33,286 bases of DNA, taken from positions 1 to 33,286 of the forward strand of contig NZ_BBPQ01000085.1 in NCBI RefSeq assembly GCF_000787855.1. The letters are read 5' to 3'. The notes under the pieces were generated by a model. The model did not search any database. It was not told the origin of the DNA and worked only from the letters and a program-made list of their open reading frames with translations. The first letter of the stretch is position 1; each line of letters opens with the position of its first letter. Both the position numbers and the translations under genes were made by a program. Positions 15,780-23,542 of the stretch are shown here, piece after piece. Source of the stretch: Streptacidiphilus anmyonensis (GTDB lineage Bacteria; Actinomycetota; Actinomycetes; Streptomycetales; Streptomycetaceae).

Positions 15780-16026
15780 TCACACGCCGTAGAGCTCCGT
15801 GACGGCGCGCCACTGCGGCACGGGGGCCAGGCCGGTGGGGAAGCGGATCACCTTCTGGTAGGTGAACTCGCGCAGGGTGTCGATGGCGTGCTCGCGCCCG
15901 TAGCCGCTCGCCGCCCTGGACGGTGGTGATCTCCTGTCCGGTGGCCGGGTCCTCGACGGTGAACCGGTCTTCGGCACGGTCGGAGGACCAGCGGGTCGTG
16001 GTGACGGCGGCGATATCGGAGGTCAT
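15780..16026 (-). pseudogene. aldehyde dehydrogenase reduced to its two termini
   Basis: The ATG at 16024-16026 opens a frame reading MTSDIAAVTTTRWSSDRAED, then RFTVEDPATGQEITTVQGG. This is the start of an NAD(P)-dependent aldehyde dehydrogenase. At about 15905 the sequence changes frame and continues as YGREHAIDTLREFTYQKVIR then FPTGLAPVPQWRAVTELYGV and stop. This is a typical aldehyde dehydrogenase C-terminus (G-R-E-x-x-x-x-x-x-x-E-F-T). About 400 residues, including the catalytic Cys and Glu and the whole cofactor domain, are missing. The start still overlaps the stop of the quinone oxidoreductase (ATGA), showing it was once a full operon member. Confidence 0.8.
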
Positions 16027-16916
16027 GGCAGCAGGACCACCTTTCCGTGGGTGTGGCGGGCCTCGACGAGCTCGAAGGCGCGCCGGACGTCAGCGAGCGG
16101 GAACGTGGCGGCGATGGGCAGTTCGAGCTGCCCGGTGGCGGCGAGGTCGGCCAGGTGGGCCAGAACCTCGGCGCTGGTGCCGGCCGTGCTGCCGTCGGTT
16201 CGGGCGCCGATCTCGGCGGCCTTGTCGAAGGCGATGACGGTGTTGATGCGCGAGGGCCGGACGCCCAGCCGCACCGCGAGGTCCAGGTCCTCAGGACCGT
16301 GCAGGTCGACGAACGCGTCGACCTGGTACGGCTCCAGGGCATCGAACAGGCCGGGGCCGTAGGCGACGGGGATGGCGCCCTTGCCGGCCAGCCACGCGTG
16401 GTTGGCCTCGGAGGCGATGGCGAGCACCGTCGCGCCGCTGCGGCGCAGCAGTTGAACGGCGATGCTGCCCACTCCCCCGGCCGCCGCCGAGACCGCCACC
16501 ACGTCGCCCTCGCGCACGGCGAGCGCCCGGGTGGCGGCGAACGCCGTGGCGCCGGCGACGCAGAGCGACCCGGCGGCCTCCCAGTCGAGCCCGGCCGGTT
16601 TGGGCACCACCTGGGCCTCAGGGACGACCACGTACCCGGCGTGGCTGGCCCGGTCCCAGGTCCAGCCGAGCACCTCGGCCCCGGTCCCGACCACCACGCC
16701 CGCGAAGTCGCTGCCCTGACCCGAGGGGAAGGTCGCGGGGAAGCGGTCGTGCAGCGCGCCCGAACGGATCGCGGCCTCACCGGGGTTGATCCCGGCGGCC
16801 ACCACCTTGACCAGGAGCTCGCCCGGCCCTGGTGAGGGGATCTCCACCTCGGCGAGGCGGAGGACGTCGCGACCTCCGTAGTGGTCGAACCGCACCGCCC
16901 GCATCGTCGCGGTCAT
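16023..16916 (-). CDS. NADPH:quinone oxidoreductase-type MDR protein
   Basis: This 297-residue protein follows the quinone-oxidoreductase pattern: MRAVRFDHYGGRDVLRLAEV, AAGINPGEAAIRSG, GSDFAGVVVGTG, the NADPH loop SAAAGGVG (143-150), and a C-terminal LADVRRAFELVEARHTHGKV. No zinc-binding Cys/His set is seen. Compared with relatives, the stretch between GVVVGTGAEV and LGWTW is about eight residues short, where G-x-x-V-x-x-x-x-x-G-D-x-V is expected. This suggests a small in-frame deletion near the active-site cleft. The ATG at 16914-16916 overlaps the esterase stop, and the stop overlaps the aldehyde dehydrogenase start. It probably reduces an alpha,beta-unsaturated carbonyl or quinone. Confidence 0.9.
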   Translation of the reverse strand: MTATMRAVRFDHYGGRDVLRLAEVEIPSPGPGELLVKVVAAGINPGEAAIRSGALHDRFPATFPSGQGSDFAGVVVGTGAEVLGWTWDRASHAGYVVVPEAQVVPKPAGLDWEAAGSLCVAGATAFAATRALAVREGDVVAVSAAAGGVGSIAVQLLRRSGATVLAIASEANHAWLAGKGAIPVAYGPGLFDALEPYQVDAFVDLHGPEDLDLAVRLGVRPSRINTVIAFDKAAEIGARTDGSTAGTSAEVLAHLADLAATGQLELPIAATFPLADVRRAFELVEARHTHGKVVLLP

Positions 16917-17839
16917 CGCGAGGCTCCGGAGCCGAGCGTGGCAGCCAGGAACTCGGTCACCCGCCGCAGCGCGGCCTCGCCCTCGTCCAGCATCGCGGCG
17001 AACGCCTGGAACAGGTGCGGGACGCCCGGGGTGACCTCCAGGGTGACGGGTACGTCGTCGGCGGCGGCACGGGCGGCGAGCCGGACCGCGTCGTCGAGCA
17101 GCAGTTCGTGCGAGCCGGCCTGGATCAGCAGCGGCGGCAGGCCGCGCAGGTCCGCGAAGACCGGGCTGACCAGCGGATCGGACGCGTCGGCGGCGCCCAC
17201 GTAGTCCTTGGCCCGGACCGCGATCGCCTCCGGGGCGAACGACGGGTCGACGGCCGCCTTCGTCGTCATACTCGCCCCGGACAGCGTCAGATCCGCGTAC
17301 GGCGAGAACAGGACGCCGGCGGCCGGCATCGGCAGACCCTGGTCGCGGGCCGCGGCCAGCAGCGCCGCCGCCAGTCCGGCACCCGCGGACTCGCCGATCA
17401 CGGCGCAGGTCGCCCAGGTGCCCGCCGTCCTGGAGTAGCCGCCCAGCGAGTCGAGCAGGGCGCCGTAGACGGCCAGCGCGTCGTCCAGTGCGGCCGGGTA
17501 GGGGTGCTCGGGGGCCAGCCGGTAGTCGACCGAGAGGACCCGCATTCCGGTCCGCCGGGCGACGTTCGCAGCCAGGGCCGCCGAGGTACGGGGCGAGCCC
17601 AGGACGTAGAAGCCGCCGTGGAACCAGAGCAGGGTGCCGTTCGGGGTGACGCCGTCGATGGAGACTTCCAGCACCGGGACGCCGCCGATGGTGCGGGACT
17701 CCAGGAGCACATCGTCCGGCAGGGGGCGGGAGGCGAGCACGCGCGTGAAGACCTCGCGCTGCTCGTGGGGGTCGCCGCCGATGTTCAGCGGGCCGGTACG
17801 GAAGAGGGTGTCGAGCGCATCGCGCTGTTCTTTGCTCAT
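16913..17839 (-). CDS. HSL-family (GDXG) carboxylesterase
   Basis: This 308-residue protein has the hormone-sensitive-lipase family pattern. The oxyanion motif is His74-Gly-Gly76 in LLWFHGGFYVLGS, the nucleophile is Ser151 in VIGESAGAG, VDYRLAPEHPYPAALDD lies between them, and His275 is in GVPHLFQAF. The acid residue lies in the AGSHELLLDD segment (Glu245 or Asp249). It is likely a cytoplasmic esterase for short acyl esters. The ATG at 17837-17839 (MSKEQRDALD) is preferred over an upstream in-frame ATG at 17908, which would extend through the LysR operator. It is the first gene of the operon with the oxidoreductase and the decayed aldehyde dehydrogenase, and is divergent from a LysR regulator. 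Confidence 0.92.
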   Translation of the reverse strand: MSKEQRDALDTLFRTGPLNIGGDPHEQREVFTRVLASRPLPDDVLLESRTIGGVPVLEVSIDGVTPNGTLLWFHGGFYVLGSPRTSAALAANVARRTGMRVLSVDYRLAPEHPYPAALDDALAVYGALLDSLGGYSRTAGTWATCAVIGESAGAGLAAALLAAARDQGLPMPAAGVLFSPYADLTLSGASMTTKAAVDPSFAPEAIAVRAKDYVGAADASDPLVSPVFADLRGLPPLLIQAGSHELLLDDAVRLAARAAADDVPVTLEVTPGVPHLFQAFAAMLDEGEAALRRVTEFLAATLGSGASR

Positions 17840-17889
17840 GCGGCAACCCTGCTCCGACCCGCCACTATGCGGCAATGCCATATCGTGCA

Positions 17890-17916
17890 TATGCTCTATG
17901 CGTGCCACGCATAGAG
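17890..17916. promoter_or_regulatory. LysR promoter with a 23-bp perfect palindrome over the start codon
   Basis: TATGCT at 17890-17895 fits a -10 box. Six bases later comes GTG 17902, the likely start of a leaderless LysR gene. Overlapping both is a perfect palindrome at 17894-17916: 11-base arms around one central C, core CTATGCGTG-C-CACGCATAG. It would be an operator that blocks initiation. In the mRNA it could form a hairpin hiding the start codon. Confidence 0.6.
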
Positions 17917-18804
17917 TCGGTCGACCTGAACCTGCTGGCCCCGCTGCACGCGCTGCTCGAAGAACGGCATGTCTCCCGTGCCGCCGAGCGCCTGCACATG
18001 GGCCAGCCCTCCATGAGCCGGGCGCTGCAACGCTTGCGAGCCACGCTGGGCGACGAGTTGCTCGTGCGCGGGCCCAGCGGGTACCAGCTCACCCCGCGGG
18101 CGGAGCGGATCCGGGCCGAGCTGCAGGAGGCGCTGCCGCGCCTGGAGCACGTCTTCTCCGGCGAGGCCTTCGATCCGGCGACCGCCGCACGCACCTTCCG
18201 CCTCGCGGGCACCGACTACACCGTCTCCGTGCTCACCGGCACGCTGCTTGGACGCGTGTTCGCGCAGTCTCCGGCCTCGACGGTGCTTTTCTCCCGCTGG
18301 CATCACGGCGTCTTCGCGGACGCCGAGCACGGCCTGGTGGATCTGCTGATCCACGGCGGCACTCCACCGCCGCCCCTGCGCACGCGCGTGCTGTTCGAGG
18401 AGGGATACTCCTGCCTGATCCCCAGTCACCACCCCCTTGCCCAGCGGGCCGCCCTGTCGTTGGAGGACTATCTGGGCTGCGCCCACATCGTGGTCGACGT
18501 CACGGACGGCCGACAGGGGCACGTGGACCGGCGCCTGGAGGCGCTCGGCTCCCCGCGGCGGGCGAGCGTGACTGTGCCCTACCACGCGGCGGCAGCCGCC
18601 GCCGTCCCGGGCAGCTCGCTGGTGGCGACCCTGCCCACCGACTTCGCGGTCCAGCAGGCAGTCCCCGGTGTCACCACCGTCGTCCCCGCCCCGCCGGAGA
18701 TCGGCGCCATGAGCTACGCCATGTCCTGGCACCCCCGCCTGGACGACGACGCCGCCCACCGCTGGCTGCGCGGCACCATCGTCGCGACGCTGGACGGGGC
18801 CTGA
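17902..18804 (+). CDS. LysR-family transcriptional regulator
   Basis: This 300-residue protein starts MPRIESVDLNLLAPLHALLE and has the LysR helix-turn-helix (VSRAAERLHMGQPSMSRALQ, about 24-62). An effector-binding domain follows, ending with SYAMSWHPRLDDDAAHRWLR. GTG 17902 was chosen because it sits six bases behind a -10 box and just before the conserved D-L-N-L-L. An ATG at 17875 would add nine residues. It is divergent from the HSL esterase/oxidoreductase operon and probably controls it through the palindrome at 17894-17916. The similarity to the LysR at 7067-7972 suggests the two belong to one subfamily. Confidence 0.94.
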   Translation: MPRIESVDLNLLAPLHALLEERHVSRAAERLHMGQPSMSRALQRLRATLGDELLVRGPSGYQLTPRAERIRAELQEALPRLEHVFSGEAFDPATAARTFRLAGTDYTVSVLTGTLLGRVFAQSPASTVLFSRWHHGVFADAEHGLVDLLIHGGTPPPPLRTRVLFEEGYSCLIPSHHPLAQRAALSLEDYLGCAHIVVDVTDGRQGHVDRRLEALGSPRRASVTVPYHAAAAAAVPGSSLVATLPTDFAVQQAVPGVTTVVPAPPEIGAMSYAMSWHPRLDDDAAHRWLRGTIVATLDGA

Positions 18805-18844
18805 CGCCGCCCGGCACCCGGTCAGACCTGCGAACGCACCGCCG

Positions 18845-19066
18845 ATGCAGGCACGTTCGGGTCCTGCCCAGCTGACCCCGCGCGAGCGCGAAGTGCTGGC
18901 CCTGATGTCCGAGGGTCGCTCCAACGCGGCCATCGCCGCCCGGATGTTCATCACCGAGAAGTCCGTCAGCAAGCACAGCAACAGCATCTTCCAGAAGCTC
19001 GGCCTGGAGCAGTCCGGGGAGGACAACCGCCGCGTCCTCGCCGTCCTCGCCCACCTCCAGGGCTGA
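18845..19066 (+). pseudogene. orphan LuxR-type helix-turn-helix, truncated NarL response regulator
   Basis: The 73 residues read LTPREREVLALMSEGRSNAA and continue through ITEKSVSKHSNSIFQKLGLE to VLAVLAHLQG. This is a complete LuxR-type DNA-binding domain with the usual C-terminus of a NarL-family regulator of about 215 residues. The receiver domain is missing and the sequence before the ATG at 18845 has no homology and no ribosome site. It begins 40 bases after the LysR stop. It is most likely a 5'-deleted gene. A functional single-domain DNA-binding protein (GerE-like) cannot be excluded. Confidence 0.65.
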
Positions 19067-19085
19067 ACCGGGATCCGGACGAGTT

Positions 19086-19131
19086 CTCCCAGGTCAGCTG
19101 CAGGACCGCGGGCCGGATCGGGACCTGGGAG
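19086..19131. terminator. inverted repeat between convergent genes, possible bidirectional terminator
   Basis: CTCCCAGGTC (19086-19095) and GACCTGGGAG (19122-19131) are perfect 10-bp arms 26 bases apart. They lie between the helix-turn-helix remnant ending at 19066 (plus) and the YceI gene ending at 19257 (minus). The position fits a terminator for both, though the loop is long and there is no T-tract. Confidence 0.4.
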
Positions 19132-19256
19132 TAGGCGATTCCCTCCGGGGAGATCCCCCCACGGCTGCACCCCCGGCGTGGAGCCTCCGTGGCGGCGCTC
19201 AACCGCACCGTCGCTACACCGCGAGCGCGCGGCGCCGCCAGGCCCCGGAGCCGAGG

Positions 19257-19868
19257 TCAGGCGTCCTTGACGGCGGAGATGTCCAGGATGAGCTTGACCT
19301 TCTCTCCGATGAGGACGCCGCCGGTCTCGAGGGCAGCGTTGTAGGTCAGTCCCCAGTCTCGGCGGTCGATGGTGGTGCCGCCCTCGAAGCCGATCCGGTT
19401 GGCGCCGTACACGTCGATCGCATCGCCGCTGAATTCGAGATCGAGCGTGACCTGCTGGGTGGTGTCCTTGACGGTGAGGTCGCCGCTCAGGCGGTAGGTG
19501 CTCTCGCCGACCTGCTCGGCCGCGGTCGACCGGAAGGTGATCTCAGGGTGGGCGTTGGCCTCGAAGAAGTCGCCGGTGCGCAGGTGCTCGTCGCGCTGGG
19601 CATTGCCGGTGTCGACGGAGGCGACCTTGATGACCAGTTCCGCGGTGGACTTGGCCGGGTTCGTGCCGTCGATGTGCAGCGCGCCGGAGTACTCGGCGAA
19701 CTGGCCGCGGACGTTGGTGACCATGGCGTGGCGAACGGCGAAGCCGATGCGGCTGTGGGCCGGGTCGATCGTGTAGTCGCCGCTCAGGTGGGACAGGTCC
19801 CGGTCAGGGGCGCCGAGCACGGCGACGGGAGCGGTCTTGGCGGTCTTGTTGCGGGTGAAAAGGCCCAT
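19257..19868 (-). CDS. YceI-family lipocalin-like protein
   Basis: This 203-residue protein has the YceI pattern throughout: GDYTIDPAHSRIGFAVRHAM, VRGQFAEYSGALHIDG, KVASVDTGNAQRDEHLRTGD, FFEANAHPEITFRST, and an ending with DRRDWGLTYNAALETGGVLI. YceI proteins form a beta-barrel that binds isoprenoid or amphiphilic chains. This copy has no signal peptide, so it is cytoplasmic. The first 28 or so residues (MGLFTRNKTAKTAPVAVLGA) are an extension of unknown role. The ATG at 19866-19868 has GGAA upstream. The promoter is strong: TTGACA at 19932-19937 and TAGTCT at 19910-19915, with a 16-base spacer. It is overlaid by MarR-type boxes, implying repression relieved by a small molecule or oxidant. Confidence 0.94.
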   Translation of the reverse strand: MGLFTRNKTAKTAPVAVLGAPDRDLSHLSGDYTIDPAHSRIGFAVRHAMVTNVRGQFAEYSGALHIDGTNPAKSTAELVIKVASVDTGNAQRDEHLRTGDFFEANAHPEITFRSTAAEQVGESTYRLSGDLTVKDTTQQVTLDLEFSGDAIDVYGANRIGFEGGTTIDRRDWGLTYNAALETGGVLIGEKVKLILDISAVKDA

Positions 19869-19885
19869 GGCTTCGTTCCAAGTGG

Positions 19886-19937
19886 TTGATGCTTCAACTT
19901 CTTGTACCGAGACTACACGAGAAAGTTGAAGTGTCAA
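19886..19937 (-). promoter_or_regulatory. YceI promoter flanked by two MarR-type operators
   Basis: Two 12-bp dyads of the form TTGA-N4-TCAA lie at 19886-19897 (TTGATGCTTCAA) and 19926-19937 (TTGAAGTGTCAA), 40 bp centre to centre. They also pair with each other as a longer inverted repeat (19884-19900 with 19923-19939, two mismatches). On the minus strand the distal dyad contains the -35 hexamer TTGACA, and TAGTCT follows 16 bases later as -10. The proximal dyad lies just downstream of the start point. This is a typical MarR repressor arrangement, but no MarR gene is present in the window. Confidence 0.7.
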
Positions 19938-19973
19938 CCAAGTCGCGCGCACGACGGTGATCGGTGCTGGGGC

Positions 19974-20102
19974 TCAACCGAGGAGGCTGCGCAGGCCGGT
20001 CGCCACGGCGGCGGCGTCGGCCGTGTCGGGCCAGTGCGCGGCGTAGGGGCCCTGCGGGTCGAAGAGGTAGGTGATGGCGGTGTGGGGCACGGCGTCGATC
20101 AT
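19974..20102 (-). pseudogene. C-terminal remnant of a SCO1/SenC-family protein
   Basis: The 42 residues include HTAITYLFDPQGPYAAHWPD and an ending TGLRSLLG with a TGA at 19974-19976. This resembles the last strand and helix of SCO1/SenC copper-chaperone or thioredoxin-like proteins (D-H-T-x-x-x-Y-L-F-D-P-Q-G). The copper-binding CxxxC and the rest of the fold are not found upstream. The match is short and made from memory of the family. Confidence 0.45.
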
Positions 20103-20267
20103 CTGCCGGTCGCGGTAGCCCCCCGGCTGCCCGCCCTGCCTTCCATCCATCCCGGCACCGGCGGCGACGCACGGACCTGGACATTCCCGCACCGGTGAGC
20201 GCGGCAATCACATGACCGGGGAACCGAGTTGGACTCTACGGGCATGACGGCGCGAGACACAGACATG

Positions 20268-20326
20268 AGGGCCTCCTGGGCTTCGGGCTTCGGGTTTCGA
20301 CAATCCCGAACTGACCAGGAGGCCCT
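20268..20326. terminator. long hairpin: terminator or small inverted-repeat element
   Basis: AGGGCCTCCTGG (20268-20279) and CCAGGAGGCCCT (20315-20326) are a perfect 12-bp inverted repeat. Inside it a second pair, TTCGGG (20289-20294 or so) and CCCGAA (20305-20310), can stack. It lies just downstream of the large minus-strand secreted-protein gene (stop at 20357). It may be that gene's terminator. The ATG-like flanks and length also recall a MITE or the end of an insertion sequence. Confidence 0.5.
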
Positions 20327-20356
20327 GACTTCATGCGCGCGCGGCCGGATCAGGGA

Positions 20357-23122
20357 TCAGGCGTGGGTCTGCCCGTCGCTGATCGGGGAGACCACGGCGA
20401 GGATCGGCGCGCCGTAGTACGCGGACAGCTGCGACAGCGTCATCGGCGCCCACTCGGTCACCGCGCCGGGCTTGCCGCCCTGGTCGCCGCCGATCTCCTG
20501 GATCAGCCCGTTCGAGTCCACCGAGGCGACCAGCGCGACGTGGTCCGCGCTGGTGGTGTTGTCGGCAAAGACGATCGCGTCGCCCTGGCGGACCACCCCG
20601 GAGTTCTCGATCGTGCCGTGGCGCAGGCCCCAGCGGTAGAAGCTGATCGCGCCCGCGTCCAGGCCGGCGGTGTCGACGCCCGCGTGGTTCCACACCCAGC
20701 CGGCGAAGTCCGCGCACCAGTACTCGCACGGGCCGTACGGGTTGCAGTAGTCGCCCGTGCCGGTGGTGCCGTACTGACCGAGCGCGATCTGCGCGATGTT
20801 GCCGCGCGAGACGTTGCCGCCCGTCGGCGTCGGCGCCGGGACCGGCCCGTACAGGGCCGCCTTGGTGCCCGACCCGACGACGCCGTCCACCGACAGGCCC
20901 GCCCGGGCCTGGAAGTCACGGACGGCGGAGTCCGTCGCCGGGCCGAACTGCCCGTCCACGGTGATGCTGTAGCCCAGGCCCATGCCGTTCAGCAGGGTCT
21001 GCAGCGTCGAGACGCAGTTGCCGCTCGAGCCCTGCTGCAGGTCGGGGCACTGGGTGCGCAGGTCGACGGTGCCGGTGCAGTTGCTGTCCGAGCAGCCGCC
21101 GGTGCCCGTCGCGTACAGCGCCGCCTCGGTGGCCGGGCCGACCTGGCCGTCCGCCGTGAGTCCGTGGGCGGTCTGGAAGCTCTCCACCGCGGTGAGGGTG
21201 AGCGGACCGAACTGGCCGTCCACATTGAGGCTGGCGCCGTGCTGGTTGAGCAGCGCCTGGAGGCTGGCGACGCAGTTGCCGGTGTTGCCCTGCACGATGG
21301 TGCCGCACGAGGTGCGCAGGTCGACGGTACTGGAGGTGCCGTAGGTGTTGCTCTCCAGGGACGCCTCGGTCGCCGGGCCGACGATGCCGTCAACCGACAG
21401 GCCATGCGCCGTCTGGAAGTTCTCGACGGCGGTGAAGGTGCCGGGGCCGAACTGGCCGTCGACGGTGAGGCCCGCGCCGTAGCCGTTCAGCATCTGCTGC
21501 AGTGTGGTCACACACGCGCCGGACGCGCCCTGCTGCAGCGTGCCGCAGTTGGAGAGCGTGTTGCCGCCGCCCGCCGGGGCGCTGCCGTTCAGCGCGTAGG
21601 TGGTGTTCACGCCGACGATGCCGTCCGCGGTCAGCCCGTGCGAGGACTGGAAGTTCTCCACCGCGGTCTGCGTCCCCGAGCCGAACTGGCCGTCGACGGT
21701 GAGGCCCGCGCCGTAGGCGTTGAGCATGGTCTGCAGCGTGGTCACGCACGAGCCGGAGGAGCCGACCTGTAGCGTGCCGCAGTTGACCAACTGGAGGCCG
21801 GAGCCGGTGCCTCCGGACGGCGCTCCGTACAGGGCGCTCTTGGTGTTCGGGCCGACGACGCCGTCCACGCCCAGACCGTGCGAGGCCTGGTAGTTGCGCA
21901 CGGCGGCGTAGGTGGCCGGGCCGAACTGGCCGTCCACGGTGAGGCCCGCGCCTGAGGAGTTCAGCAGGTTCTGCAGCTCGATGACGCAGCCGTCGCTCTC
22001 GCCCTGGCTCATGTTCGCCGGACACTGGCCGTTGAACAGGTTGACCGGTGTCGTGGACGGCGGCGGCGGGGGCGGCGGCGTGCCGCCACCGCTGGTCCAC
22101 AGGTAGGTGACGGACACCCAGCCGTTGTCCGACAGACCGATGTCCGCGAAGGTGCCGTCGGCGAGGTCGATGCCGGCCCGGTTGCCGACGGTGTAACCGA
22201 GGTCGTCCTTGCCGCCGTTGTAGCCGGTCTCGTAGGCGGCCTGCGACTCGGGCATGCCCTGGGCGAGATCGGTGAACTCGGTGCGCTGGGAGCCGGGGTC
22301 CCAGTAGTTGTTGTGCGTGTTCCAGGGACCGACGTCCCACACGGGCGCGGTCTCGCAGCGGGCGGGGCCGCAGACCTGGACCGAGTAGGTGCTGCTCCCG
22401 TTCGGCGACAGCGCGCTGCCGGAGGGAAGCGCGACGAAGTGGTCGTTCGTCTGGATCGTGTGGCCGTTCGCGGTCGGCTTGCCGACCAGCCCTTCGCGGG
22501 TGGCGAAGACCCTGTAGGTCTCGGCCGTCGGGGACGGCTGCGCCAGCCGCGGCGAGCGGCCGGCCGCGGTGGCGCTGAGCGCCAGCTTCGACAGCACCGG
22601 GCTGTCGCCCTTGGCGTCGTCCCAGAGCATGACGCGCGTCTGCACGGTCGACGCCGTCCAGGCCAGGTTGGCGACGCCCTTGGCGTCGGCGGTGGCCCAC
22701 TCGGTCCAGTGGCCGTTCACGCCGAGGCCGCGCACGTCGACCTCGAGCTGCGAGCCGGCGGGCTTGTCGGCGGTGGTCGCCACGGTGACCCGGGTCGTCG
22801 GCGCCGGGATCCGGTGCGCGGGGAAGGTGACCAGCCCGTAGCCCTGGTTCCGGCCCGACGCGGCGGGGTGGATCTTCGGGTTCTGCACCCGCAGGCCCTT
22901 GCCGCTGTGGGCGACGTTCACATCGTCCTTGTGGGCCTGGGCCAGGTTCTCTTGCCAACTGGCGGTGGCGGCAGGAACCTTCGCGGCCGTGGCCGCGGGA
23001 TGGGGCGTCGGCCCGGCCGCGAACGCGGCGGGCGTGGTGCCGACCATGCCGACGACCAGGGATGCGGCGGTGGCCGCGCCCAGGACCAGGCGTCCGGTGG
23101 GGTGCCCTCGGAGAAGGCGCAT
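20357..23122 (-). CDS. secreted multi-module peptidoglycan-binding protein with C-terminal CHAP-like amidase domain
   Basis: This 921-residue precursor has a signal peptide (about 1-36, cleavage after AFA). A region at about 200-342 (YRVFATREGLVGKPTANGHT, APVWDVGPWNTHNNYW, GIDLADGTF) is shared by secreted Streptomyces proteins and resembles a double-psi barrel. A polyproline linker (349-355) follows. Five PG_binding_1 modules lie at roughly 367-433, 448-512, 526-590, 606-670 and 692-759, each with the L-x-V-D-G-Q-F-G-x-x-T core and a pair of cysteines near its start. A CHAP/NlpC-like domain (about 772-915) has Cys803 in YWCADFAGWVW and His861 in SADHVALVASV. It probably cleaves or remodels cell-wall peptides. 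The ATG at 23120-23122 has GAGG upstream. No linked immunity or secretion gene is seen. Confidence 0.92.
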   Translation of the reverse strand: MRLLRGHPTGRLVLGAATAASLVVGMVGTTPAAFAAGPTPHPAATAAKVPAATASWQENLAQAHKDDVNVAHSGKGLRVQNPKIHPAASGRNQGYGLVTFPAHRIPAPTTRVTVATTADKPAGSQLEVDVRGLGVNGHWTEWATADAKGVANLAWTASTVQTRVMLWDDAKGDSPVLSKLALSATAAGRSPRLAQPSPTAETYRVFATREGLVGKPTANGHTIQTNDHFVALPSGSALSPNGSSTYSVQVCGPARCETAPVWDVGPWNTHNNYWDPGSQRTEFTDLAQGMPESQAAYETGYNGGKDDLGYTVGNRAGIDLADGTFADIGLSDNGWVSVTYLWTSGGGTPPPPPPPSTTPVNLFNGQCPANMSQGESDGCVIELQNLLNSSGAGLTVDGQFGPATYAAVRNYQASHGLGVDGVVGPNTKSALYGAPSGGTGSGLQLVNCGTLQVGSSGSCVTTLQTMLNAYGAGLTVDGQFGSGTQTAVENFQSSHGLTADGIVGVNTTYALNGSAPAGGGNTLSNCGTLQQGASGACVTTLQQMLNGYGAGLTVDGQFGPGTFTAVENFQTAHGLSVDGIVGPATEASLESNTYGTSSTVDLRTSCGTIVQGNTGNCVASLQALLNQHGASLNVDGQFGPLTLTAVESFQTAHGLTADGQVGPATEAALYATGTGGCSDSNCTGTVDLRTQCPDLQQGSSGNCVSTLQTLLNGMGLGYSITVDGQFGPATDSAVRDFQARAGLSVDGVVGSGTKAALYGPVPAPTPTGGNVSRGNIAQIALGQYGTTGTGDYCNPYGPCEYWCADFAGWVWNHAGVDTAGLDAGAISFYRWGLRHGTIENSGVVRQGDAIVFADNTTSADHVALVASVDSNGLIQEIGGDQGGKPGAVTEWAPMTLSQLSAYYGAPILAVVSPISDGQTHA

Positions 23123-23542
23123 CAGACCTCGCTTGTCGGAGCGGTGGAGTCGAACGCCCGTCCGGGCGTTCGGTGAGAACTCTGCGGCAAGCAGGGCGGG
23201 TTGATCGTCGCGCCGCGGCGGCCCAAGGCCGTCTCACGCCGTCCCATGCCTCTGAGCTGCGGATTGAGGCGGTATCTCACATGACTTGTGAGACGTTCAA
23301 GGGACGGGAGAGCAGCACGCGTGGCCAGCACGGGTGACGAGCGCGTCCCCGGTCATTTGTGGGGCTTGGTCAGGCTTTTGGGGTGGGGCCAGTCTGGGCG
23401 GGGAGCAGAAGGCGTGGGCGAGGGAGCAGCACGGGCCCGTCAGTGAGGTTTCGGCCGACCATCCGTGCGCGGCCCGCAAGAGCGTGTCGGTGGAGGACCT
23501 GGCCGACGCACGGCTGAGCGCCCGGCGGAGCAATACACCCCG
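23123..23542. other. intergenic stretch upstream of the cell-wall protein and downstream of the radical SAM operon
   Basis: No gene is seen in these 420 bases. A perfect 7-bp inverted repeat, TCTCACA-TGACT-TGTGAGA (23275-23293), lies about 155 bases upstream of the secreted-protein start. It could be an operator for that gene. The right part is the 3' flank of the LpxL-like gene, and I see no strong terminator hairpin there. Confidence 0.4.

Noticed and set aside
20929..22010. Periodic DNA repeats as a mobile or CRISPR-like array
   Set aside because: They are the coding repeats of the five peptidoglycan-binding modules in one open frame.
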